DNA of 64,000 nt, from assembly GCA_963752695.1 (NCBI GenBank), contig CAVVZB010000002.1, positions 62,001 through 126,000 on the forward strand, given 5' to 3'. Source of the stretch: Bog-113 sp963752695 (GTDB lineage: Bacteria; Acidobacteriota; Terriglobia; Bryobacterales; Bryobacteraceae). Below the pieces are notes generated by a model. That model was given only the letters and a program-made list of their open reading frames with translations. It was not told the origin of the DNA and did not search any database. Made by a program: the position numbers and the translations under genes. Of the stretch, positions 43,820 through 52,946 are shown piece by piece. Positions within the stretch are counted from its first letter, which is position 1, and every line of letters begins with the position of its first letter.

Positions 43820-44415
43820 ATCTCGCGTCTTCCTTCCATTGCTTTTCCCATGGTCACTTCGTCCGCGTACTCGAGATCGCTGCCTACCGGAATGCCCATC
43901 GCTATCCGGGAAACGCGCATCCCCGCAGGTTTGAGCAGCCGTGACAAGTAAACCGCGGTCGCTTCTCCCTCGACATTCGGATTCGTAGCCACGATGATCT
44001 CCTCAGCCTCGCCATCGGCCACTCGCTGAACCAGGCTCTTAATGTTCAGCTGATCCGGACCGATCCCACGCAGAGGCGAAAGCGCTCCGTGCAGAACGTG
44101 ATACAAACCATCGTACTGGCGCGTGAGCTCGATTCCGACGATATTATGAGCCTCTTCCACCACGCAAATCACCTTCGCGTTGCGCGTTGGATTTGAGCAA
44201 TACTGGCAAAGTTCAGCGTCGCTGATATTGCCGCATTGACGGCACAAGCCGAGCTTATCCTTAACATCAAGTACTGCTTGAGCTAAGTTCTGCGCGCTGT
44301 CCCGGTGGGTGCGAAGAATATGGAACGCGATCCGCTGAGCGGACTTCTGCCCGATCCCGGGAAGTCGTTTCAGCTCGGAAATCAGGCGCGCCAGCGGTTC
44401 TGCGAAATCAGCCAT
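43816..44415 (-). CDS. recR: Recombination mediator RecR
   Basis: A 199-residue RecR: N-terminal helix-hairpin-helix (LISELKRLPGIGQKSAQRIAFHIL), a four-cysteine zinc site (CRQCGN ... CQYCSN), and a Toprim domain (VICVVEEAHNI ... ATNPNVEGEATAVYLSRLL). It acts with RecO (and RecF) to load RecA on gapped DNA. It is 15 bases after ybaB, and the order dnaX-ybaB-recR is widely conserved. Its 3' end overlaps the end of the mtaB frame by 4 bases. Confidence 0.96.
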   Translation of the reverse strand: MADFAEPLARLISELKRLPGIGQKSAQRIAFHILRTHRDSAQNLAQAVLDVKDKLGLCRQCGNISDAELCQYCSNPTRNAKVICVVEEAHNIVGIELTRQYDGLYHVLHGALSPLRGIGPDQLNIKSLVQRVADGEAEEIIVATNPNVEGEATAVYLSRLLKPAGMRVSRIAMGIPVGSDLEYADEVTMGKAMEGRREI

Positions 44416-44430
44416 TCCGGTCCCGGACGA

Positions 44431-44739
44431 TTAGAACAGGCCGGGGGGCAAGCCCATGCCACCCAGCATCCCGCCCATCTTTGATTTCGACTCGTCTTCC
44501 ACTTTCTTCACCGCTTCATTGAAGGCGGTCATCACCAGATCCTGCAGCATCTCCACGTCGCCCGCCACTTCCGGATCGATGGTCACACCCAGCACGTTCT
44601 TATGTCCGTCCATCTTCACGGTCACCACGCCGCCCCCGGTCGATACCTCGACCCGGATCTTCTCGACTTCCGCTTGCATGCGCTCCTGCATCTGCTGCGC
44701 CTGCTTCATCATTCCCTGCATGTTGCCTGGAAGCTTCAT
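44431..44739 (-). CDS. YbaB/EbfC nucleoid-associated protein
   Basis: A 102-residue YbaB/EbfC protein: KLPGNMQGMMKQAQQMQERMQAEVEKIR at the N-terminus, VKMDGHKNVLGVTIDPEVA in the beta-sheet, and a Gly/Met-rich C-terminus (MGGMLGGMGLPPGLF). Family members bind DNA as dimers and bridge or coat it. It sits between dnaX and recR. Confidence 0.95.
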   Translation of the reverse strand: MKLPGNMQGMMKQAQQMQERMQAEVEKIRVEVSTGGGVVTVKMDGHKNVLGVTIDPEVAGDVEMLQDLVMTAFNEAVKKVEDESKSKMGGMLGGMGLPPGLF

Positions 44740-44743
44740 TCCA

Positions 44744-46465
44744 TCACTCCTTTAAATCTCGGACGGCTCGCACTTCGCCCCCAAAAATGTCGCGGAACCG
44801 CTGGACCTCTGGATGCGCCAGGGCGGCTGCTGTTACATCCGACGCGTCTTGCACTGCGGGTGGAAGCACGCGCGCCACGGCTTGGACATCACCAAAGCTT
44901 AACTTGATGCGAATCGAACCAAGCTGTTGATTCTGAATCGCTTTCTGCAGATCCTCAACCTTGGTCATCAATTTGAATTCGCTGGGCAGCCGAATCTGCA
45001 GCTCGGCCCCATTAGCTTCTACTTCCGCGTGCTGCATCGCGTCTGCAGTGAAGGTCAAACCGAGCGCGGTCAGCCCGTCCAGAATCCGCTCGCGCCACGC
45101 GACCACTCCTGCTACCGGAACCGGATCCGGATCCACCGCAAGCGCATTCGCTCCCGCAGTGATGTTAGGCAGCGCCGTGGCGGACTGCTGATCCCGAGCG
45201 CCGGATTTCTTCAGCCGGTCGGCATCGAACGGCGAGATTCGCCGGGGAGCCGCCGCCGGAGCCGGCGCGATTCCGGGCGCTCCTAACCCTGAAACGGGTG
45301 ACGCGGGTGCTACGCTTTTTGCAGGAGTCACTGGCGGACCGGTCTCTAAACTTGCCAGCGCTTTTTCGAGTGAGACGAGTCTCCCGGCATGCACAAGGCG
45401 CAGGAGCCCAACTTCTAAATGGAAGCGCGGTTGAAGAGAGAACTGTAGATCCTTATAAAGGTCCAGGCTCAGTTGTAAATACCGGGTGAGATCTTCTTCT
45501 GAAAAGGTCTCAGCGGAACGGGCCATCGCCGATCGCTCGGCTGACGACGCTGCAATCAACCTCGTTTCCTCGCCAGCTATTTTCGATACCAGAAGGTTCC
45601 TGAAATAGCGCGACAGTTCGCGCGAGAAGTGCTGCAGATTGAGGCCGTTACGCTCGAGTTCATCAACCAGTTCCAACATGCTGCTTCCGTTCGAAGCAGC
45701 CAAACTTTCCGCGATCCGGCTAAATGCGTCGAGCGAAAACGCTCCCAGCAGCGCGCGCACTTCAGACGGATCCAATTTCGATCCCGAACACGCGATGGCC
45801 TGGTCCAGAGCCGACAGAGAATCCCGGACACTCCCCTCGCCGGCTTGCGCCAGAACAGCCAGCGCCTCCTCGTCGGCCTCAATTCCTTCCTGGCTGCAGA
45901 TCCATCGCATGCGCCCGATGAGTTCCTGAAAGTCAACTGACCGGAAGCTGAAATGCTGACAGCGCGACGCGATGGTGGCCGGAATCTTGTGAGCTTCCGT
46001 GGTGCAGAGGATAAACACTGCCCAGGACGGGGGCTCTTCAATGGTCTTTAGTAACGCGTTGAACGCCTCACTGGTGATCTGGTGGGCCTCGTCAATAATG
46101 AAGATCTTGTAACGGTCGCGGGCCGGTTGGTACCGCACGTTCTCGCGCAGTTCGCGCATCTCGTTAATTCCGCGGTTCGATGCCGCGTCAATCTCGATGA
46201 CGTCCACTGCATTGCCACCCGAGATTTCCACACAGCTGGCGCAGATGCCGCAAGGGGTTGCCGTTGGACCTTGAATGCAGTTCAGACAGCGCGCCATAAT
46301 CCGCGCCACCGTCGTCTTGCCCGTACCTCGCTGGCCAGAGAAAATGTACCCGTGGGCAATCCGCGCTTGAGCAATCGCGTTCCGCAGTGTAGATTTAACG
46401 TGTTCCTGTCCGACTAAGTCGTCGAACGACTGCGGCCGGTACTTGCGCGCAATGACCTGGTACAT
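44744..46465 (-). CDS. dnaX: DNA polymerase III subunit gamma/tau
   Basis: A 573-residue DnaX, the clamp-loader ATPase and scaffold of the replicative polymerase. Visible: YQVIARKYRPQSFDDLVGQEHV, Walker A GQRGTGKTT, the zinc module CLNC...CGICASC, Walker B FIIDEAHQIT, sensor 1 and the arginine-finger region. Domain III follows, then a Pro/Ala-rich linker and a C-terminal tau-type domain. I see no slippery A-rich heptamer for programmed frameshifting that would make gamma. ATG 46465 starts at the conserved MYQVIARKYRP; an upstream ATG at 46513 overlaps the 4.5S RNA. Confidence 0.96.
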   Translation of the reverse strand: MYQVIARKYRPQSFDDLVGQEHVKSTLRNAIAQARIAHGYIFSGQRGTGKTTVARIMARCLNCIQGPTATPCGICASCVEISGGNAVDVIEIDAASNRGINEMRELRENVRYQPARDRYKIFIIDEAHQITSEAFNALLKTIEEPPSWAVFILCTTEAHKIPATIASRCQHFSFRSVDFQELIGRMRWICSQEGIEADEEALAVLAQAGEGSVRDSLSALDQAIACSGSKLDPSEVRALLGAFSLDAFSRIAESLAASNGSSMLELVDELERNGLNLQHFSRELSRYFRNLLVSKIAGEETRLIAASSAERSAMARSAETFSEEDLTRYLQLSLDLYKDLQFSLQPRFHLEVGLLRLVHAGRLVSLEKALASLETGPPVTPAKSVAPASPVSGLGAPGIAPAPAAAPRRISPFDADRLKKSGARDQQSATALPNITAGANALAVDPDPVPVAGVVAWRERILDGLTALGLTFTADAMQHAEVEANGAELQIRLPSEFKLMTKVEDLQKAIQNQQLGSIRIKLSFGDVQAVARVLPPAVQDASDVTAAALAHPEVQRFRDIFGGEVRAVRDLKE

Positions 46466-46487
46466 GGAGAAGGTGTGAAAAGCAAAT

Positions 46488-46594
46488 GTCAGGCCCCGGG
46501 TGATCCGCGGCACACGGAGAAAACCACTACCGTTGCTTCCTTCCGGACCTGGCGGGGTTTGCAGCCTTCCGTTGCACGAAGCCCGGAACCTGAC
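46488..46594 (-). ncRNA. ffs: Signal recognition particle RNA (4.5S, small bacterial type)
   Basis: On the minus strand the sequence contains the conserved SRP RNA core CCAGGTCCGGAAGGAAGCAA, which forms the GGAA tetraloop and the symmetric loop bound by Ffh. The ends pair closely: the 13 bases GTCAGGTTCCGGG at the 5' end pair with CCCGGGGCCTGAC at the 3' end, with two G-U pairs. A hairpin of about 107 bases results. A TAGGAT -10-like element lies 8 bases upstream of the first base. It lies just upstream of dnaX, a common location. Confidence 0.95.
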
Positions 46595-46723
46595 AATCCA
46601 TCATCCTATCAGGTTCGTCCCGAGTACTAATCGCACACAAAAATATGCGAGAAATTCAAATTTCCCGTTAAGGTTGTCGAAGCACTGGTCGATAGTAGGG
46701 GTTAAGTGGAGTGGAGCGACGCA

Positions 46724-47707
46724 ATGCCTAAAGGATTTGCGCAAAACATGGAAAATCTAGAACCCTTCTTACCATCCGAGCCGGGAATGCGGGCACACGT
46801 CTGTCGGGTCGCCGCCCTTGCCGGCCGGTCGGTTTCCGCATCCGGCGGTTCCCGCCAACAAGTTGAGTGTGTGGAGCGCGCCGCCTTACTGCATCATTTC
46901 CGTCAACCGCAAGAGGATGCAGGAACCGCCAAGCTTTTGACCGCGCTCGGAGTCCCGATACCAGTCTCTCTCCAGCCCCTTCCGGCGAACGTCCAAGAGT
47001 CTCTCGACGCCGCCAAGGACCCTGCGCTTTCCGGTATGGTGGATTCCGCCAACCTGTTTGACGAGCAGTTCGAGAATTTACCTTATGAGAGCGCGGAAAC
47101 CGCACAGGCCCTGGAGGAACTTGTCCAATCCGGCATGCTGAGTCCGGCGTTTGTCGCCGCCCTCGACAGTTTTCGAAAAACATCGTACGAGCAACTGCGC
47201 CTTGCCTCTGGATTTGTCAACGTGAGCGCGTCCCGCCAGCAGTGGCTGCCTGCAACTGCCGAACTGCCCTTGTACGCACACTGCCAGGACGTGGAGCGCG
47301 CTGCCATGGCTTTGGCCCGTGACACCGACAACATCTCGCAAGAGATCGCGCAAACCTCCGGTTTGTTCCACGATATCGGCCGCGTTGCTTTTTTGCAGCC
47401 CGAACTTCACGCCTCGCTGAATGCCTGGCAAGGCCAGCAGTTCCCACTGGTCTATGCGGAGTTTTTGATTTCCGGCACCGATCATGCCGCCGTGGGCGCT
47501 AGCATGCTCGGCGACTGGCGCTTCCCCGAATCCATCGTGGAAGCGGTCCGTTTCCATCACCGGTTGGAACTGACCGATTCCCGCCTCGCAGCCCTGTTGT
47601 ACCACTCGGAAAACAGCGACGAAAGTCTTCCTTCGTGCGCCCGCGATTATCAGTCAGCTCGGCGGCTGGAGAGAAGCATCGCGCTACGCGGGAAGGCCGG
47701 GGCTTAA
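46724..47707 (+). CDS. HD-domain protein (HDOD-like)
   Basis: A 327-residue cytoplasmic protein. The C-terminal half has a HD motif, GLFHDIGRVAF, followed by FLISGTDHAAVGASMLGDWRFPESIVEAVRFHHRLEL, with the arrangement of His residues typical of HD/HDOD metal-dependent phosphohydrolases. The N-terminal half resembles a degenerate HD region (VERAALLHHF). Unlike HD-GYP enzymes it lacks the GYP motif. Such proteins are often regulatory in this phylum. ATG 46724 with GGAG 8 bases upstream is preferred over GTG 46706. Confidence 0.78.
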   Translation: MPKGFAQNMENLEPFLPSEPGMRAHVCRVAALAGRSVSASGGSRQQVECVERAALLHHFRQPQEDAGTAKLLTALGVPIPVSLQPLPANVQESLDAAKDPALSGMVDSANLFDEQFENLPYESAETAQALEELVQSGMLSPAFVAALDSFRKTSYEQLRLASGFVNVSASRQQWLPATAELPLYAHCQDVERAAMALARDTDNISQEIAQTSGLFHDIGRVAFLQPELHASLNAWQGQQFPLVYAEFLISGTDHAAVGASMLGDWRFPESIVEAVRFHHRLELTDSRLAALLYHSENSDESLPSCARDYQSARRLERSIALRGKAGA

Positions 47708-47718
47708 CACCCCGATTG

Positions 47719-48354
47719 CTACATATCCCTTTCCCACTGGTCGGCCAGCATCTGCGAATACTCCGCGCTGGCGTAGATTTCCACAGAGAAAGAGCCACTG
47801 GCTATTTCGGCAAAAGGCTCCAGGTTTTGGTAGCAAACGTAGAGATAATCGACAAAGCGATGGTACTGCTCCAGAAATAGCGGCGACAGATTTTCCAAAG
47901 AAGGCGGCGCCGCCAAAGTTGCAGTAATTCCAATCGCCCGCGAGAACACGCTTCTCTGATCGGTCACTCCCCACGCATGCAGCTTCTTGGCAATGCTCTC
48001 CGGTGGATGCTCCACGATAAAACCCGCAAAACTCTGCGCGCGAAGTCCCCGGGTCTGCAACTCCGGTGTTCGGGCCACAAAGTCGACACATTGCTCAATC
48101 CACCGCAGAAGATCCTTACCCAGGAAATAAAGCATGCGCAATTCCTGCACGCGAGCCCGCAGCACCACATCGGCTAACCACTCCCGGTCCTTACCGGAAC
48201 TCGGGATCAACCCATGCAACATCAAAGACGCTTTTGAACCTTCAAGCAATTTCTCCGCGGAATCCTCGCCGGAAAAGGGATGCAAGATCAATGGTGGTAG
48301 CGTCCACTGCCCTGCGCTGGTTGTATCGATAGTTTCCAACTCTATGGCCTGCAT
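47719..48354 (-). CDS. Hypothetical protein of unknown function
   Basis: A 211-residue soluble protein. It has a helical segment with Trp/Tyr-rich stretches (MLYFLGKDLLRWIEQCVDFV; YHRFVDYLYVCYQNLEPFAE) and no signal peptide. AGGTGGAA is placed 7 bases before the ATG. It is convergent with the HD gene (11 bases). I do not recognise a family; it looks like an accessory protein of this lineage. Confidence 0.65.
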   Translation of the reverse strand: MQAIELETIDTTSAGQWTLPPLILHPFSGEDSAEKLLEGSKASLMLHGLIPSSGKDREWLADVVLRARVQELRMLYFLGKDLLRWIEQCVDFVARTPELQTRGLRAQSFAGFIVEHPPESIAKKLHAWGVTDQRSVFSRAIGITATLAAPPSLENLSPLFLEQYHRFVDYLYVCYQNLEPFAEIASGSFSVEIYASAEYSQMLADQWERDM

Positions 48355-48407
48355 CTATGTTCCACCTGTCAATCGGCGGTACTGCCAAAAAACTCTAGAT
48401 CGAATTG

Positions 48408-49358
48408 TTATTTTACGCCGAGTTTACGGATTCCGAGGTCACAACCGCAATTTTCTCCCGCATCATGCGCCGTTTCCTGATAACCAATCTCAAAATCGAT
48501 CACTGCTTTCACATCCGGCCAGGGTGTCGCACCCACTAGCGGCCGCCCATTCACATAGGTCGTGGGCGTAGAACTCACCCCGAGCGCGTGGCCCATCTCG
48601 ATCCCGGCGTTCACTTCTTTCTCGGTGCTTTTATTAGCGACACATGTGCCGACCGCCGATGCGTCCAGCCCCGCAGTCTTCGCCCAGTCGACTACCTTAT
48701 CCTGCAAATTCGCTGGCGTGATCTCCTCCTGATGAGCGAAGATCCAATCGTGGAAATCCCAGAACGCCGCTTCTTTTTGATGGAATACGCAGCGTCCCGC
48801 AATGGCTCCGGCCCGCGCCCAAGGATGCAATGCTTCTAACGGATTGTCGATGTAGAAGAAGTGGACCTGGGTGGGAAACTCCTTGATCAGGTTCTCCCGC
48901 AGAACTTTCGCTTCTTCCTTGCAGAAGTGACACTGGAAATCGCTGAACTCGGCCACCACCACGGGCGCCCCCGCCGTCCCCAGACTCGGATGTCCCTCAG
49001 TCTTGATCTTCGAGAGTTCTTCCCGGAAGGGACTATCCGTGAACTTGTAAACGGTGCCCCGAATGATCTGCTTTCCGTCCTTCGACACGAAAAACTTCTC
49101 TTCCTGACTGGCATTGCCTTGCGACGCGCGAACGTCCACTTCCGAAAATCCAGCTAACGGCGCCGGCTTCGGGTCGCTGACATCCACGTGAATCGCATCC
49201 GGCCAGACGAACAGGTGCCGGACATAAAACTCGAATTGCTTCTTATCGAGCGCGCTCGGGCCCGCGATGGCCGCTGTCTTGTGCGCCGGGTGAGCGACCT
49301 TGGTCTGGGCCGAACAAATGCCCGCTGCAATTCCCAACGCAATCAGTACTTTTTTCAT
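48408..49358 (-). CDS. Exported DsbA-like thiol oxidoreductase
   Basis: About 316 residues with a signal peptide (MKKVLIALGIAAGICSAQ). The N-terminal 140 residues include a domain with strands (FVWPDAIHVDVSDPKP), then a DsbA/BdbD-type thioredoxin domain with active site CHFC in FSDFQCHFCKEEA and cis-Pro VSSTPTTYVNG. The C-terminus has an additional CGC motif (ENCGCDLG). The role is envelope disulfide formation or isomerisation. A second protein of this kind at 4550 has CPFC. ATG 49358 is preferred over an upstream start overlapping the uxaA-like gene. Confidence 0.88.
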   Translation of the reverse strand: MKKVLIALGIAAGICSAQTKVAHPAHKTAAIAGPSALDKKQFEFYVRHLFVWPDAIHVDVSDPKPAPLAGFSEVDVRASQGNASQEEKFFVSKDGKQIIRGTVYKFTDSPFREELSKIKTEGHPSLGTAGAPVVVAEFSDFQCHFCKEEAKVLRENLIKEFPTQVHFFYIDNPLEALHPWARAGAIAGRCVFHQKEAAFWDFHDWIFAHQEEITPANLQDKVVDWAKTAGLDASAVGTCVANKSTEKEVNAGIEMGHALGVSSTPTTYVNGRPLVGATPWPDVKAVIDFEIGYQETAHDAGENCGCDLGIRKLGVK

Positions 49359-49366
49359 AGCCTCTT

Positions 49367-50905
49367 TCACATCACCGGTCCGATGCGCCAAGGCACAAAC
49401 TCATGGTGACCCAAAACCTCGCTGCGGGTACGTTCCCCCGAGGCAACACGCAAAACCAGATCGAAGATCTCCCGGCCGACCTCGGCCACGCTCCGCTCGC
49501 CGTCGGCAATGGCCCCGGCATTCACGTCCATGTTGTCGCGCATTCGTTTGAAGATGGTTGTATTGCTCGCGATCTTAATCACTGGCAGGGAAGGGAAGCC
49601 GATTGCGCTGCCGCGCCCGGTGGTAAACGCGATCAGATTGCAACCGCCCGAGGCCAAGCCGGTGAGCGAAACCGGGTCATAACCCGGGGTATTCATGAAC
49701 ACGAAGCCCGGCGTTTGCACGCGTTCGGCAAAATCCACCGCGTCGTTCAGGGGTGACGTGCCCGCTTTCGCCACCGCGCCTAAAGATTTTTCGAGAATAT
49801 TCGTCAACCCGCCCTCTTTGTTTCCAGGCGAGGGGTTGTCGTTGAAGCTGCCGCCAAACTGCCGCAGATAGCGCTTGTAGCCGTCGACGAATCCGAGAAG
49901 CTTTTCCGCCACCGCGCGATTTCGGGCACGCCGCACTAGCAGGTGTTCCGCACCGAAAATTTCCGTGGTCTCCGCCAGTACACTGGATGCTCCAATTTCC
50001 GCCAGCATGTCGGAGCAGACTCCCAAAGCCGGATTGGCCGTGATCCCGGAGAAGGAATCCGACCCGCCGCAATTCAGGCCCAACACAATCTTCGATCCCG
50101 GCACTTCCACCCGCCGCTCCGCAGCCGACTGTTCGATCTGTTTCAAAATCTCGCGCCGGGCTTGCTCCACCGTGGCCCGCGTCCCGCCGCTCCCTTGCAC
50201 TGTCATGCCGATCAGCCGGTTCGAACGGGGCGCTTCGGGCCCCAGGTAATGATCGATTTGGTTGACCTCGCAACCCAACCCTAGAATCAGCGCGGCCGAC
50301 ACGTTCGGATGATCGAGAACTCCCGCCAAGGTCCGCTGCAGCTGCCGCGAGTCCGGCCCGATCGACATGCCACAACCTTCGCCGTGCGGAAACGCTACAA
50401 TTCCATCCAGGCTTTCGGGCAACTTCGCGCCGTCGAACGAAGCTGCAATCAACTCCGCTGTATGAGCGGCGCAATTACTGGCCGCCACGATCGCTATGTA
50501 GTTGCGCGTACCCACGCGCCCGTCTTCCCGCTGATACCCGAGAAAGGTGGGCATGCTTCGCGGCGCGGGCGGGAACCCGATCTCCCCTTGCGGAAACTCG
50601 TAATCGAATTCCTGCTCCTCATACAAGAGATTGTGAGTGTGGATGTGCTCACCAGCTGCGATATTCACCCGGGCACGTCCGATGTTCTGCCCGTAGCGAT
50701 GCACCGGGTCACCCGCCGGAATTCGCTCGATGGCGATTTTGTGCCCCGCAGGTACCGGGTTCACCGCCCGCAACTCGCGACCCTCAATACGGAGTTCGTC
50801 ACCCGGCGCGATCGGCACGCGAGCGATGGCCACGTTATCCGACGGATGCAGATGGATTGCCGCGTTCTCAGCAGTCGGCAGTTTCGCTATCTCAAGAAGT
50901 CCCAT
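49367..50905 (-). CDS. UxaA/GarD family altronate or galactarate dehydratase
   Basis: A 512-residue sugar acid dehydratase. The N-terminal SAF domain (PAGHKIAIERIPAGDPVHRYGQNIGRA) is followed by the UxaA_C catalytic domain with GRVGTRNYIAIVAASNCAAH, HGEGCGMSIGPD, LGLGCEVNQ and NCGGSDSFSG. Members dehydrate altronate or galactarate to keto-deoxy acids in pectin-derived sugar acid breakdown. Which of these substrates is used cannot be determined. The DsbA-like gene follows 9 bases downstream. Confidence 0.92.
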   Translation of the reverse strand: MGLLEIAKLPTAENAAIHLHPSDNVAIARVPIAPGDELRIEGRELRAVNPVPAGHKIAIERIPAGDPVHRYGQNIGRARVNIAAGEHIHTHNLLYEEQEFDYEFPQGEIGFPPAPRSMPTFLGYQREDGRVGTRNYIAIVAASNCAAHTAELIAASFDGAKLPESLDGIVAFPHGEGCGMSIGPDSRQLQRTLAGVLDHPNVSAALILGLGCEVNQIDHYLGPEAPRSNRLIGMTVQGSGGTRATVEQARREILKQIEQSAAERRVEVPGSKIVLGLNCGGSDSFSGITANPALGVCSDMLAEIGASSVLAETTEIFGAEHLLVRRARNRAVAEKLLGFVDGYKRYLRQFGGSFNDNPSPGNKEGGLTNILEKSLGAVAKAGTSPLNDAVDFAERVQTPGFVFMNTPGYDPVSLTGLASGGCNLIAFTTGRGSAIGFPSLPVIKIASNTTIFKRMRDNMDVNAGAIADGERSVAEVGREIFDLVLRVASGERTRSEVLGHHEFVPWRIGPVM

Positions 50906-50907
50906 CG

Positions 50908-51426
50908 CTACCTCATCAAGTTCGTTTCGGGGGCGGACTCCCCGGGATATACGCGAAACTTCCCAGCTTCCGGCCGGATCAAGATTCCACCGCCGTTGTC
51001 CGGTACCGGGATTTGGGCGGCATCGTCGACCAGCACTCCGCCCGAGTGGTCCGCGTCTTCCAGGAGCTTACCGATATGGGCGTGGATCTGGCACTGCGAT
51101 CGCCGCTCTTCGCTGTTGACCGCGATGCCCCAAGCGTCTCCCCAAAGAGCGTGCGCCCGTTCGATAGCCGCGGTCCAATACACCTTCCGCTCTTCCGCGT
51201 TCATCTCATTCAACGTATGGTGCAGGGCATGAGGGATGGCCAACATGCGGTTGGGCTTGGTGGGATTGGCGTCTTTCTGAAAGACCACCGGCGCCGCGCT
51301 CGCGTCAATCGAAGCTACGCGGGTCAGGCTGCAAGATCGCGATTCCATCGTTGCAGGTTTGGCAGGATCGCAGACGCATCCCCGCACGTCGATCGCAATC
51401 GAAAGCAGCAGAAGGGCGCAAATCAC
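50908..51426 (-). CDS. Exported HIT-like protein (CDP-diacylglycerol pyrophosphatase-like)
   Basis: About 172 residues with an N-terminal hydrophobic signal (MICALLLLSIAIDVRGC). The central region contains RMLAIPHALHHTL and QCQIHAHIGKL, an H-x-H arrangement resembling the histidine triad of HIT hydrolases and the Cdh CDP-diacylglycerol pyrophosphatase group; the match is partial. It lies 2 bases upstream of the UxaA-type gene on the same strand. An alternative start further downstream is possible because the signal contains several hydrophobic Met-free positions. Confidence 0.6.
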   Translation of the reverse strand: MICALLLLSIAIDVRGCVCDPAKPATMESRSCSLTRVASIDASAAPVVFQKDANPTKPNRMLAIPHALHHTLNEMNAEERKVYWTAAIERAHALWGDAWGIAVNSEERRSQCQIHAHIGKLLEDADHSGGVLVDDAAQIPVPDNGGGILIRPEAGKFRVYPGESAPETNLMR

Positions 51427-51466
51427 TCCGTTTATTATAAGCCGCTTGGCCGCGCCCGCCCCTCAG

Positions 51467-51472
51467 TACAAT
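51467..51472 (+). promoter_or_regulatory. Putative -10 element, leaderless arrangement
   Basis: TACAAT overlaps the in-frame ATG at 51471 and ends 7 bases before a GTG at 51480. If it is a promoter, transcription starts at or next to that GTG and the upstream ATG is not in the mRNA. Confidence 0.4.
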
Positions 51473-51479
51473 GACCTCA

Positions 51480-52931
51480 GTGTCGCGACTTCTCGCGTTA
51501 GCCGCGGTGCTGGCGCTCCTATTACTATCGTTCTCCGGTATTTCGGCTTTCGGTGTTATCGGGCCGGATGAGCCGCGGTATGCCTCGATCGGTAGAGAAA
51601 TGGCGCGCAGTAATGATTGGATTACCCCGCGTCTTTGGGGAGACGCCTGGTACGAGAAACCCGCGTTGTTGTACTGGATGGTCGGGGCTGCCTTCAAGGC
51701 CGGACTGCCGGAAGACATCGCGCCACGCTTTCCGATCGCGTGCCTTTCGGTGGCGTTCCTCCTCTTCTTTTTCAACTGGCTGAGGACCGAATTCAACCCC
51801 TTCGTGGGCTCAGTCGCCACTGCCCTGCTGGCGACATCCGCGATGTGGATGGGCTTCAGCCACGTAGCTGTTACCGATATCCCATTGACGGCTTGCTTTG
51901 TATCGGCCGTGCTACTGGTGCTGCCCGCGGTAGAAGGCCGACCGTGTCATCCAACCATTGCAGCGGCGTTGCTGGCAATGAGCGTTTTGGCGAAAGGACT
52001 GGTGCCGCTGGTCCTGTTCCTGCCGTTTCTCTGGTTCGCGCGGAAGCACTGGCGCTTATGGCTGAATCCGCTCCCGATGCTGGTCTTCCTGGCCGTCGCG
52101 CTCCCTTGGTATGTTGCCTGCGCATGGGTCAACGGCCCAGTATTTCTCGACGTCTTTTTCCTCCAGCATCAACTCGGACGTTTCACTTCTCCCGCTCTTC
52201 AACATGTCCAGCCTTTCTGGTTCTACCTGCCGTGGACAATCGGAGCGCTCTTTCCTTCCATTCTGCTAATTGGATTCGCGTTTACCCGCAAGGTGTATAT
52301 CGACGAGCGCCGCCACCTGATACTGGCGCTGGTTGTATTTGGTCTTTTGTTCTTCTCTGTTTCGAGAAACAAGCTACCCGGGTACATCCTGCCGCTGCTG
52401 CCATTCGTCTGCATCCTGAGCGCCTGTGGGATGGACGCGGCACGGCGGCTATGGCCGAAGCCTCTCGCGATGGCGACGGCGCTATCCATGTTTCTTCTCC
52501 CGTGCTTCTTGTTAGGCGCGGGGCTGCTTCCGCGGGCGTTTCATGGCGGCGCTCACGCCCTATTCCCGGTGGATATGACTACAGCTGGCCGTGTGGCCGA
52601 CGTGATTCCAGTGGCAATTGTCGCCGCTATCGCGAGCTTTTTCCTCAGCCGGGAACGGGCTCTTATCTTGTGGTTTGCGATGGTCTGCGCCGGATGGATT
52701 TACGTGGAATACGCCGCGCTTCCTTGGCTGGACCGGGCGGCTTCGGTACGTGCCGTCTGGCGTGAGTTAAGCGAGCCGAAGCGGCAGTACTGCGTGGGCG
52801 AAGTGACCCGCACCTGGAGATACGGCTTGAACTATTACTCTGTGACTCCGCTGCCTGTTTGTCCGCCGGACCGCAAGGAGCACGCGATCTTGCCAGGGGC
52901 CATGCCAGCGTCGTTGTCTGTAATCCTTTAG
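51480..52931 (+). CDS. ArnT/PMT-like glycosyltransferase (GT-C)
   Basis: A 483-residue integral membrane transferase with about 12 hydrophobic segments. The N-terminus GPDEPRYASIGREMARSNDWITPRLWGDAWYEKPALLYW is diagnostic of the ArnT branch of dolichyl-phosphate-mannose-type glycosyltransferases, with the acidic motif DEPRY in the first periplasmic loop. Members transfer a sugar from a lipid phosphate to lipid A or other envelope molecules. The GTG at 51480 is favoured (see the -10 element). Gene neighbours do not point to a specific acceptor. Confidence 0.88.
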   Translation: MSRLLALAAVLALLLLSFSGISAFGVIGPDEPRYASIGREMARSNDWITPRLWGDAWYEKPALLYWMVGAAFKAGLPEDIAPRFPIACLSVAFLLFFFNWLRTEFNPFVGSVATALLATSAMWMGFSHVAVTDIPLTACFVSAVLLVLPAVEGRPCHPTIAAALLAMSVLAKGLVPLVLFLPFLWFARKHWRLWLNPLPMLVFLAVALPWYVACAWVNGPVFLDVFFLQHQLGRFTSPALQHVQPFWFYLPWTIGALFPSILLIGFAFTRKVYIDERRHLILALVVFGLLFFSVSRNKLPGYILPLLPFVCILSACGMDAARRLWPKPLAMATALSMFLLPCFLLGAGLLPRAFHGGAHALFPVDMTTAGRVADVIPVAIVAAIASFFLSRERALILWFAMVCAGWIYVEYAALPWLDRAASVRAVWRELSEPKRQYCVGEVTRTWRYGLNYYSVTPLPVCPPDRKEHAILPGAMPASLSVIL

Positions 52932-52946
52932 GCGCACTTCGCCGGG

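Noticed and set aside
44744..46465. Programmed frameshift in dnaX producing gamma
   Set aside because: No A-rich slippery heptamer found in the linker region.
49677..50474. Minus-strand open frame overlapping the UxaA-type gene
   Set aside because: Arg/Ser-rich shadow frame with no recognised features.
51617..52765. Plus-strand open frame of 382 codons inside the ArnT-like gene
   Set aside because: A different frame of the same gene, with composition unlike a real protein; the ArnT frame carries the family motifs.
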